Origin: Bacteroidota bacterium
GTDB lineage: Bacteria; Bacteroidota; Ignavibacteria; UBA10030; UBA8401
Length of the DNA: 16,696 nucleotides
Assembly (NCBI GenBank): GCA_023229405.1
Contig: JALNZH010000046.1
Span: 1-16,696, forward strand
Direction: 5' to 3'
Shown here: positions 1-6,004 of the stretch, in pieces
Position numbering within the stretch: position 1 is the stretch's first letter
Layout of the letters: each line of letters opens with the position of its first letter
Made by a program: the position numbers and the translations under genes
Notes under the pieces: model-generated
Database searches by the model: none
Told to the model about the DNA's origin: nothing
Seen by the model: only the letters and a program-made list of their open reading frames with translations

Positions 1-859
1 GTCCCCATGGATTTGTCCACAATACTGTGCCGCCGCCGGGTTGATCGGGAGATTGTAAGGTGTACAATTTTTTATTAAAGAGGAGTACTCCAGGTGTGCC
101 AGGACCGCCAAGGAATTTGTGCGGAGAAAAGATCACCGCATCCAACCGCTGCTGCGGATCTGCCGGGTGCATGTCGATTGCTACATACGGTGCGCTGGCT
201 GCAAAATCTATGATGGCGATGCCGCCATGTTCGTGCATCACCTTTGCCAGGTCATGATACGGAGAGAAGATGCCGGTAACATTGGAGCAGGAGGAGAACG
301 AACCGATTTTCATGGAACGTCCGGCGTATTGTTTCAGTGCGCTACGTAAGCTTTGTACATCTACCCGTCCGTCGTGCGTCGGTTCCAGCACGCACACATC
401 CGCGATTGTTTCGTACCAGGTGGTTTGATTGGAGTGATGTTCCATATGGGTAACGAACACCACCGGCCGGTCATTGTCGGGAATTGTTATTGCAGTGCGA
501 AATTTTTCCGGTACTTTAACACAGAGAATCCGTTGAAACTTGTTGATTGCGGCAGTCATGCCGGCTCCGACAAACAACAGCACGTCATCCACATCGGCAT
601 GCACATGCTTTTTAATGATCTCGTGTGCATGATGGTATGCATGTGTCATTAATCCGCCGGTCACGGAAGATTCCGAATGGGTGTTGCCAACGAACGGACC
701 GAACGATTCGAGCATTTTCATTTCGATCGGTTTATAAAGCCTTCCGCTGGCGGTCCAATCCGCGTAAATCAGCTGTTGAACGCCGTAGTTCGAACGAAAT
801 GATGCATCAATACCGACGATATTCGTGCGGAACTGCTGGAAATATTCTTCGTAATTCAT
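1..859 (-). CDS. Class V PLP-dependent aminotransferase (cysteine desulfurase/selenocysteine lyase-like), C-terminus off the window
   Basis: Reading leftwards from an ATG at 857-859, 286 codons are open to the window edge. The protein begins MNYEEYFQQF and has the fold-type I, class V landmarks: a TASGRLYKP substrate loop near residue 37, a glycine loop GAGMTAA near 98-104, HHSN at 141-144, the ring-nitrogen Asp in AIIDFAAS (D218) and the Schiff-base lysine in SPHKFLGGPGTPG (K248). Members of this family are cytosolic and remove sulfur, selenium or an amino group from amino-acid substrates; the substrate here cannot be told. It lies 64 nt downstream of three co-directional membrane-protein genes but has its own promoter-like sequence directly upstream, so it may be independent. 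No Shine-Dalgarno sequence precedes the ATG. The C-terminal domain is missing only because the window ends. Confidence 0.9.
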   Translation of the reverse strand, partial: MNYEEYFQQFRTNIVGIDASFRSNYGVQQLIYADWTASGRLYKPIEMKMLESFGPFVGNTHSESSVTGGLMTHAYHHAHEIIKKHVHADVDDVLLFVGAGMTAAINKFQRILCVKVPEKFRTAITIPDNDRPVVFVTHMEHHSNQTTWYETIADVCVLEPTHDGRVDVQSLRSALKQYAGRSMKIGSFSSCSNVTGIFSPYHDLAKVMHEHGGIAIIDFAASAPYVAIDMHPADPQQRLDAVIFSPHKFLGGPGTPGVLLFNKKLYTLQSPDQPGGGTVLWTNPWG

Positions 860-871
860 GGCGTAAAACTA

Positions 872-901
872 CAAAATTAGCGGGTAAAATGGTAGGACAA
901 A
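872..901 (-). promoter_or_regulatory. Candidate Bacteroidota-type promoter for the aminotransferase
   Basis: On the minus strand TTTG (898-901) is followed 18 nt later by TAATTTTG (872-879), a perfect match to the TAnnTTTG -7 consensus of the Bacteroidota housekeeping sigma factor. The usual spacing is 19-21 nt, so the -33 fit is slightly short. The box ends only 12 nt before the ATG, which would leave a leader of about 5-6 nt and agrees with the absence of a ribosome-binding site. The assignment is inferred from consensus only. Confidence 0.4.
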
Positions 902-923
902 CCACAGATGCCATGGTGGTAAA

Positions 924-1232
924 TCACACCATAGAGAGTTGTTTTTTATTCAAATAATAAAAGAATGGAAGAGAAAAACCCAATCCTCCCAGTAGACTAA
1001 GCAGGATGAATGTTTTCCAGGTGTAAGTGCCGATGGGGTTTTTGGCGACCCACCACGCCAATAATCCCATTGCCATAAATGCATCGATAATAAATCCCAT
1101 CGCCAGCCAGTTTGTGACAACTGCTGTGAACGAAGAAAATTCTGCGAACACATAATAGAAAAACATTCCGTTCGGAATTAACAGTCCAAAGCCGGCGATT
1201 GAAAGAAGGGTAATGTTTTGCAGAAAAGTCAT
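924..1232 (-). CDS. Small integral membrane protein, 102 aa, unknown function
   Basis: I do not recognise a family. The 102-residue product is almost wholly hydrophobic, with about three transmembrane segments (roughly residues 7-28, 36-60 and 72-94) and a short basic tail FFYYLNKKQLSMV. Its ATG (1230-1232) overlaps the stop of the upstream 127-aa membrane protein by 4 nt (ATGA), indicating translational coupling and joint expression with that protein and the 7TM-PAS sensor. No catalytic or metal-binding motif is visible. It could be a partner or target of the sensor, but that is inference from position only. Codon use and hydrophobic periodicity support a real gene. Confidence 0.75.
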   Translation of the reverse strand: MTFLQNITLLSIAGFGLLIPNGMFFYYVFAEFSSFTAVVTNWLAMGFIIDAFMAMGLLAWWVAKNPIGTYTWKTFILLSLLGGLGFSLPFFYYLNKKQLSMV

Positions 1233-1612
1233 GGTGTAAATGGAGATTGTTCTTTTGTTTTGATGAATGCAACAATAAATAAGGCTCCAAATACTAGATC
1301 GATCCCGGCAAATGACGCAATCATCGAACTTACCCGTCCATGTGTGAATAATACAAAACCGGCGACGGCGTATAAAAATTTTTCGAGTATTGCAGGAATC
1401 ATCATCATTCTGTATCGGCGAATATCCCGTGCGATCATGATGAAGAGGAACTGCCAGGTGAGTGTAACGCCGATAAATCCGTAAAAATATTCAGGGTGTG
1501 TGATGGCGGGAGGGTAATCGATATTCAATTGCACTTCAAGAAAGAACATCGGTGCAGTAACGATTACGCCATAACTTCCGGCGAACGAAAAGAGATTCCG
1601 GGCGAACGTCAT
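1229..1612 (-). CDS. Small integral membrane protein, 127 aa, unknown function
   Basis: This 127-residue product has about four hydrophobic segments (near residues 8-28, 43-62, 71-92 and 98-117) separated by the basic stretch IARDIRRYR at about 60-68, expected on the cytoplasmic side. No known domain is recognised. Both ends overlap neighbours by 4 nt: its ATG (1610-1612) lies across the stop of the 7TM-PAS gene, and its stop lies across the ATG of the 102-aa membrane gene. The three genes therefore form a tightly coupled unit. The pairing of two small polytopic proteins with a sensor that lacks an output kinase suggests a membrane complex, but nothing in the sequence shows the function. Confidence 0.75.
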   Translation of the reverse strand: MTFARNLFSFAGSYGVIVTAPMFFLEVQLNIDYPPAITHPEYFYGFIGVTLTWQFLFIMIARDIRRYRMMMIPAILEKFLYAVAGFVLFTHGRVSSMIASFAGIDLVFGALFIVAFIKTKEQSPFTP

Positions 1613-2883
1613 TGCAACACTTTCCTCTGTTTTGTCCGGTAATAATCATCCAGCGCTTTTTTCCCACAATCGGGACAAATGCCGTGTGTAAACTTTACAT
1701 CGGTATGTTTCACAATATAGTTCTCCACCTGGTTCCAATATCCTTCGTCGTCGCGGATCTTTTTACAACTGGCGCAGATTGGAAGGAGCCCTCCTAAAGT
1801 TTTTACATTGGCGAGAGCCTCCTGCAATTCGGTGATAAGCATCTCTCGTTCGAGTTCAGCATTTTTTTGCAGAGTGATATCCCGGCAGATAAGCAAGCTG
1901 CCGGTCTGCGTCGCATCCGCGCTCACCAAAGGGGTTCGTGAGACCAAAAACCAACCAGTTGTCTCATTCTGAACAAGTTTCAGTTCCAATTCCGCAATAT
2001 TGTCTGCGCGGAGAAACGAGAGCAGCTCTGGCCAGTAGGTGAATACCTCGCTTACTTGTTTCCCGACGGGAGAACGGGGAAAATTAAAATGGTTCAATGC
2101 GAAAGGATTCACATCGACGATCCGATTTCGGGAATCCAGAACGATGGCAATCTGCCGGAACTGTGTGAAGAGCGTATCACGTGCAATCGGGGTAAGGTCG
2201 AACAGGCGGAATTGTTTCATATTCCAGAGTAGCAGCGCACCGGTTAATGTAAATGCGGCCGGCGTCAGATCAATAATTGTTACAATGCGCGTATTGTAGA
2301 GAATGTTACCGATCCACGGAAGACTGACACTGATAAAAAGAATGACCGCCTGCATTTTGAACGAAGGATACATCCGTGAAGATTGTCGGACCATCAACAT
2401 GCTGTAAGCGATGTTCACTACATAACAATACGCAGTCAACACCCAGAACGACGGACCGTGATTGTAGAACATATAATTACCCAGCGGATCATCGACCATG
2501 TGATACGACGGCCAGTTCCATCCGTGATATGTATTGGTCAGCGCAAGTATTAGTGTTACCGCTGGGATGGTCCAGAGGATGACGATGTTCCGTTTTGTGA
2601 GAAGGTGTGATAATCCGCAATACGCAATGGAATAACAGAGCCAAGCGGGAGAAACGTTAACGATGCCGAAATAACTCAGCTGTGACCAGAAGGCTTTGTC
2701 CTCCGGTAATACGCTGTACCATTCCAGTGCGCTCGTTAATGTCCATATCATTGAGGAGAGGATAAAGAAGACAAGATACCGGTTGCCGGGAAAAGTACGC
2801 CGAGATGCCCGGTATGCAACGATGATGGAGATGATTGTTGCGACAAGAAAAAAATGTCCAAAATTGGAAGCCTGCCAGCTCAC
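1609..2883 (-). CDS. 7TM (histidine-kinase N-terminal type) - PAS sensor with a C-terminal CxxC...CxxC module and no kinase domain
   Basis: A 424-residue membrane sensor. Residues about 1-225 form seven hydrophobic helices resembling the 7TM region found at the N-terminus of some histidine kinases (conserved-looking stretches such as SALEWYS and LTNTYHGWNWP). A PAS domain follows (about 235-340, with IAIVLDSRNRIVDVNPFAL), then a short coiled linker and a C-terminal module starting GGLLPICASCKKIRDDEGYW and ending HGICPDCGKKAL. Cysteines 370, 373, 403 and 406 form two CxxC pairs, a likely zinc knuckle. I know this tail from other PAS-containing signalling proteins. No HisKA or HATPase region, GGDEF or methyl-accepting domain is present. 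I chose the GTG at 2881-2883 because AGGGGG lies 9 nt upstream and no better in-frame start is seen. The stop overlaps the next gene. Confidence 0.85.
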   Translation of the reverse strand: MSWQASNFGHFFLVATIISIIVAYRASRRTFPGNRYLVFFILSSMIWTLTSALEWYSVLPEDKAFWSQLSYFGIVNVSPAWLCYSIAYCGLSHLLTKRNIVILWTIPAVTLILALTNTYHGWNWPSYHMVDDPLGNYMFYNHGPSFWVLTAYCYVVNIAYSMLMVRQSSRMYPSFKMQAVILFISVSLPWIGNILYNTRIVTIIDLTPAAFTLTGALLLWNMKQFRLFDLTPIARDTLFTQFRQIAIVLDSRNRIVDVNPFALNHFNFPRSPVGKQVSEVFTYWPELLSFLRADNIAELELKLVQNETTGWFLVSRTPLVSADATQTGSLLICRDITLQKNAELEREMLITELQEALANVKTLGGLLPICASCKKIRDDEGYWNQVENYIVKHTDVKFTHGICPDCGKKALDDYYRTKQRKVLQ

Positions 2884-3017
2884 TGCGCATTTCCCCCTAA
2901 ATGTACACCTGATAATGCATAAAGTACAGTTTTACCAAATGAGATACAATTCTTCATGCTCAGTTGTGGGTCTGTTTGACAACATATAACCTTATTATGT
3001 CCGGAAGGGATAGCTTA

Positions 3018-3037
3018 CACGAAGTGGCCACTTCGTG
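3018..3037. repeat. 20-bp perfect palindrome
   Basis: CACGAAGTGG is followed directly by its reverse complement CCACTTCGTG, with no spacer. It lies about 135 nt upstream of the GTG of the 7TM-PAS gene. A spacer-free palindrome of this length suits a dimeric DNA-binding protein better than an RNA hairpin, so it could be an operator. It could also be part of the neighbouring repeat cluster. Symmetry is seen directly; function is inferred. Confidence 0.6.
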
Positions 3038-3072
3038 AACGGCATGTAACAACGACAGTGTTTTTCGTGATA

Positions 3073-3130
3073 AGATGGCGAAATTCTGCATTTTTGAATC
3101 CCGCGCTCTTCGGAATCCGAAAGGCAGAAC
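3073..3130 (+). repeat. Diverged direct repeat, copy A
   Basis: This 58-bp stretch (starting AGATGGCG, with core TTTTTGAATCCCGC, ending AAAGGCAGAAC) aligns by eye along its whole length with 3260-3321, allowing small gaps. It can fold, as TTCTGC near its start pairs with GCAGAA near its end. It ends where the inverted end of the MITE-like element begins. Confidence 0.55.
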
Positions 3131-3387
3131 TAGTGTCCTGTATCGAAAAAACTTTTAATAAGTCGGGCCAAATATTCAATCCAATTTAATAAACTCACGA
3201 CACTCAATTTAAAAAACTAACCGTCATTCCCGCATGTTTCTGGCGGGAATCCAATATTTAGATGCCCGACAAAATCTCCGCTTTTTGAGTCCCGCCACGG
3301 CGAAGTCCCCAAAGGCGGGACATTCGGCCAACGGCCCCGTTGGGGGGATGACGACTTAGTTAAGGTATTATTGGTACAGGACACTAG
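3130..3387. mobile_element. 258-bp MITE-like element with inverted terminal repeats, no transposase
   Basis: The left end CTAGTGTCCTGTA (3130-3142) and the right end (3375-3387) are a perfect 13-bp inverted pair. Beyond them the inward arms keep aligning, ending in a shared AAGTCG, so about 29 of 36 positions match. CTAG at each tip is itself palindromic, so it may be part of the repeat or a 4-bp target duplication. A nested inverted pair AACTAA...CGTCAT (3215-3227) / ATGACG...TTAGTT (3348-3361) and a hairpin ATTCCCGC/GCGGGAAT near 3226-3249 lie inside. There is no coding frame. It is best read as a non-autonomous or decayed insertion element; the parent family was not identified. Confidence 0.6.
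3260..3321 (+). repeat. Diverged direct repeat, copy B
   Basis: This is the partner of 3073-3130, with core TTTTTGAGTCCCGCC and end AAAGGCGGGAC. Within it GTCCCGCC and GGCGGGAC form an 8-bp stem. This copy lies inside the MITE-like element, whereas copy A lies just outside its left end. Similar CCCGCC...GGCGGG hairpin repeats are common in intergenic DNA of many bacteria. Confidence 0.55.
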
Positions 3388-3391
3388 CTTG

Positions 3392-3413
3392 TCCTGAATT
3401 GTTATATTCAGGA
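3392..3413. repeat. Short hairpin downstream of the transporter gene
   Basis: TCCTGAAT and ATTCAGGA form an 8-bp stem around a 6-nt loop, 54 nt beyond the stop of the cation transporter gene (minus strand). There is no T tract on either side, so it is a weak candidate for a transcription terminator or mRNA end-protecting hairpin. Confidence 0.35.
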
Positions 3414-3466
3414 TTTGGCATGACGTAATCTTGAAAATGATTCACTTTGTTTTTACAGGAGGCGTT

Positions 3467-4348
3467 TTACACGAATGATTCCGGTTCGATATGAATCAAC
3501 ACATCGACTATACGCGGATTTGAAGCACAGACGGTGTCTTTTACGTTGTGGCCGATGAGATGGCCTTCGCGGACTGTCAGACTACCGTTTACCACCACAT
3601 GAAGATCTACAAAATACTCTAACCCCATCTTGCGCACGTAACATTTATCCAATCCAACGACACCGCTGACCGCCATTGCCGTTTCCCGAACTTGTCGGCT
3701 AATATCGGCCGGAGGGGCAGCGTCCATCACTTCATCCAACGCAGGGCGAAAAAGAGTGTATGCGTTATAGATGATGATTACCGATGCGAAAAGTGCAGCC
3801 CAATCATCGGCACTTTCAAAACCTTCTCCGCCGACCAAAGCGATGGCAATACCAACAAACGCGGCGGCGGAGGTAATGGCATCGCTGCGGTGATGCCAGG
3901 CATCGGTCCGGACAGCGGTGCTACCCACATCTTGTGCGACGCGGAAAACAAATTGGAAGAGTGATTCCTTCGTGATGACGACAATAATTAACACAATCAG
4001 CGTGAACGGAGCGGGAGCATGATGCGGCGTAATGATCTCGTGGATGCTCTGGAAGATGATGGTGAAGGCGGCGCCAAATAAAAAGAGAGCAACGATCACG
4101 GCGGCGATCGGTTCCGCTTTACCATGGCCGTATGGATGATTTTCATCACGCGGTTTTGCAGCGATGCGTAGTCCGCTGACCACAATCATCGAACTGACGA
4201 CATCGGATGTTGATTCGATGGCGTCGGCGATCAATGCGTACGAATTCCCGAAATATCCGGCGATTCCTTTGGTAAGTGCAAGGCAGGCGTTGACCACAAT
4301 GCCGATTGCGGCGGACCGTATCCCTTTTTCTGCAGGATGATTCGTCAT
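3467..4348 (-). CDS. Cation diffusion facilitator (CDF) family metal/proton antiporter
   Basis: This 293-residue inner-membrane transporter exports divalent metal ions (typically Zn, Cd, Fe, Co or Mn) in exchange for protons. Six hydrophobic segments span about residues 10-200, followed by a cytoplasmic ferredoxin-like metal-binding domain (about 205-290). The helix-2 metal site reads ADAIESTSD (E45, D49) and the helix-5 site HHRSD (H152, D156). HPYGHGKAEP at 71-80 is the usual loop. By comparison with E. coli YiiP, the first ligand is Glu rather than Asp. I chose the ATG at 4346-4348 because it gives the normal family N-terminus; a further upstream ATG at 4471 would overlap the phosphatase gene and add an unrelated 41 residues. 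It lies 37 nt behind the phosphatase gene, probably in one transcript. Metal specificity cannot be set from sequence alone. Confidence 0.9.
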   Translation of the reverse strand: MTNHPAEKGIRSAAIGIVVNACLALTKGIAGYFGNSYALIADAIESTSDVVSSMIVVSGLRIAAKPRDENHPYGHGKAEPIAAVIVALFLFGAAFTIIFQSIHEIITPHHAPAPFTLIVLIIVVITKESLFQFVFRVAQDVGSTAVRTDAWHHRSDAITSAAAFVGIAIALVGGEGFESADDWAALFASVIIIYNAYTLFRPALDEVMDAAPPADISRQVRETAMAVSGVVGLDKCYVRKMGLEYFVDLHVVVNGSLTVREGHLIGHNVKDTVCASNPRIVDVLIHIEPESFV

Positions 4349-4385
4349 TTGGGCGTTGGTGGAAAATGTTGTGGGGTAAAAAAAA

Positions 4386-5483
4386 TCATCTTCGTTGAGC
4401 AATAATAATGGAAAGATCGTCGGTAGGAGCCGATGTGCCGGTGAATTGTTCGATCTCCCGCAATACCGCAAAACCTATCTGTTCCGGCGTTCCGGCGGCG
4501 GCGGTTAGTACAGACAGCAATCGTTCTTTGCCGAAAAATTCTCCCTGTTCGTTCCCGGCTTCCGTTAAACCGTCCGAGTACAATACGAACAGATCACCGC
4601 TGTGAAGAGTTGCACTCTGTTCTGTGAATTTCATCGATCTCACAAGACCCAGCGCCGCTTCTCCTTTTGCACACTCTTCAATCTTTGACGCGCGGATGAT
4701 CAACGCAGGAAAATGTCCCGCATTTACATACCGGACTGTTCCGTTTCCTTCCGAACATTCGGCGTATACCAACGATGAAAAAATATGCGACGGACTGTCA
4801 CGGTGGACGATAACATTTATCTTCCCGATCAATTCCGGTAACGAGTTGATCTCGCCTGCCAGTGCACGGATTGTTGCCTGTAGTTTTGCCGTAATGAGCG
4901 CGGCGTGCAAACCTTTTCCCGCAACATCTGCCATCGCAATGGAGAACCGTCCCTCACCCAGTTTCAAAAAATCGATGAGATCGCCGCAAACTTCGTTTGC
5001 CGCTTGTGTGTAGAGCCACAAGTTCCATCCTTGTACGTGTGGCATTCTCTCTGGCATCAACGATTCCTGAATTTTTCGTCCCGCCTCCAGCTCATCGTGT
5101 GCCAGAAGTTTGTCTTTTAATTCCAGAAGGATGACAAGTACCAACAGTCCACCGCCGAAGAGCGCATTGAAATCGATGCTAAGCATATTCACATTACCAA
5201 AGGATGCGTTCACTCGTAAGAGCAGCACAATGCCAATGATGAACATCAGTTGTCTGGCGGGAGTCAGTTTCTGAAACATGGCGCGCATAATCCAGCCGGA
5301 TTGATAAAGAGAACGTTTTACGTTTTTCATGTTCTTCAGCCGTTCACGCTGTTCATCCGTCAAATAAAAATCGGTGACCTCCTTGGATTCTTTCCGGAAA
5401 GTATTGTATGCGCGGGAATTGCGGATGTCGTTCTTCATTGTACCGAAGATCGATTGTTTCCGATAATGGTTGTTTGAGGACAT
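4386..5483 (-). CDS. Membrane-anchored SpoIIE/RsbU-type PP2C serine/threonine phosphatase
   Basis: A 365-residue protein with a basic, soluble N-terminus (1-75), two hydrophobic segments (about 78-92 and 105-121), a short amphipathic linker ELEAGRKIQESLMPERMP, and a PP2C-type phosphatase domain (about 150-365). The metal-binding signatures of the SpoIIE family are intact: CGDLID (D168, D171), MADVAGKG (D186), LYSDGLTEA (near 310) and the final TDDLS (D355, D356). It should therefore be catalytically active at the cytoplasmic face of the membrane. Such enzymes usually dephosphorylate anti-sigma-factor antagonists in partner-switching pathways. No STAS or anti-sigma kinase gene is in the window, so the target is unknown. 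Neither a GAF/PAS/HAMP sensor nor a receiver domain is present. The transporter gene follows after 37 nt. Confidence 0.9.
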   Translation of the reverse strand: MSSNNHYRKQSIFGTMKNDIRNSRAYNTFRKESKEVTDFYLTDEQRERLKNMKNVKRSLYQSGWIMRAMFQKLTPARQLMFIIGIVLLLRVNASFGNVNMLSIDFNALFGGGLLVLVILLELKDKLLAHDELEAGRKIQESLMPERMPHVQGWNLWLYTQAANEVCGDLIDFLKLGEGRFSIAMADVAGKGLHAALITAKLQATIRALAGEINSLPELIGKINVIVHRDSPSHIFSSLVYAECSEGNGTVRYVNAGHFPALIIRASKIEECAKGEAALGLVRSMKFTEQSATLHSGDLFVLYSDGLTEAGNEQGEFFGKERLLSVLTAAAGTPEQIGFAVLREIEQFTGTSAPTDDLSIIIAQRR

Positions 5484-6004
5484 GGGGAAAGATACGGGAA
5501 AAATGGGAAAATGTTTAGGATGAAATAGTAAAGCGTTGAATTATCTGTTTTTTTTCACCTTTGTTAGATACGCAATCATCTTTTCCGTAGTAAAGCGTTC
5601 CTCCTTTTTTTCCGGATTGTTTTCTGTCTTCCGAAGGAATGTGCCCGTACATCATACTTGTCCAAAATAAATCATAAAAGAGAAAAACGTATTCCTTCTT
5701 TTCTTGACGTATCAAGAAAAGAAGCAAAAAGAACTCCTTGCGAAATGTAACGCGCACAATGAATCCCGTTCACACTTGCCCCTAGATGGCAAAAAACGCC
5801 ATCAAAAGTCCCTTCATGATTTCAGGCCCCCTCTGTATCTCCCCCTTGGTAGAAGGAGAAAAAGTTCGCCCAATCCTTCTAAATTTCGCTCCCTCTCACA
5901 TCTCATCCAACACTGTAAGAAATGTAGGGGAGGGCTTACTTTTCTCAACAAAAAATATCTTCCATACATCCACTCGTTTCGATGAATTTTTGTCAATAAG
6001 GGTT
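5484..6004. other. Gene-free, AT-rich intergenic region
   Basis: About 520 nt between the end of the decayed TPR gene and the start of the phosphatase gene. The frames here are low-complexity or repeat-like and none resembles a protein. It contains a strong 13-bp-stem hairpin (5695-5724), a small hairpin GATGGC/GCCATC (5785-5803) and pyrimidine-rich tracts (CCCCCT, CTCCCCCTTGG near 5827-5850) with a loose inverted partner AGGGGAGGGC near 5928-5937, typical of worn intergenic repeats. The phosphatase promoter must lie in its left part, but no clear box is seen. Confidence 0.75.
5695..5724. repeat. Hairpin with 13-bp perfect stem and 4-nt loop
   Basis: CTTCTTTTCTTGA (5695-5707) and TCAAGAAAAGAAG (5712-5724) are perfectly complementary around CGTA. 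The stem is AT-rich. On the plus strand it is followed by CAAAAAG, and on the minus strand by GAATACGTTTTTCTC. It could end transcription or be the relic of an intergenic repeat; related TTCTTTT...AAAAGAAG inverted motifs are, from memory, frequent in Bacteroidota intergenic DNA. Confidence 0.6.

Larger units (their letters stand above)
2884..3466. other. Gene-free region rich in repeats
   Basis: About 580 nt between the 5' end of the 7TM-PAS gene and the 3' end of the cation transporter gene. No reading frame here resembles a protein. It holds a 20-bp palindrome (3018-3037), two diverged direct repeats (3073-3130 and 3260-3321), a MITE-like element (3130-3387) and a small hairpin (3392-3413), described separately. 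The promoter of the 7TM-PAS operon should lie near 2890-3000, but I see no convincing match. Confidence 0.8.

Noticed and set aside
3223..3361. CRISPR-like array from the repeated CCCGCC/GGCGGG motifs
   Set aside because: The motifs are unevenly spaced, diverged and inverted, with no constant repeat-spacer period and no cas gene.
4349..4471. 41-residue N-terminal extension of the cation transporter from an ATG at 4471
   Set aside because: It overlaps the phosphatase gene and has no resemblance to CDF N-termini. The ATG at 4348 gives the standard start.
5515..5757. An 80-codon minus-strand open frame in the intergenic region
   Set aside because: It spans the 5695-5724 hairpin, is low-complexity (runs of Phe/Leu and Lys), and has no ribosome site or recognisable domain.
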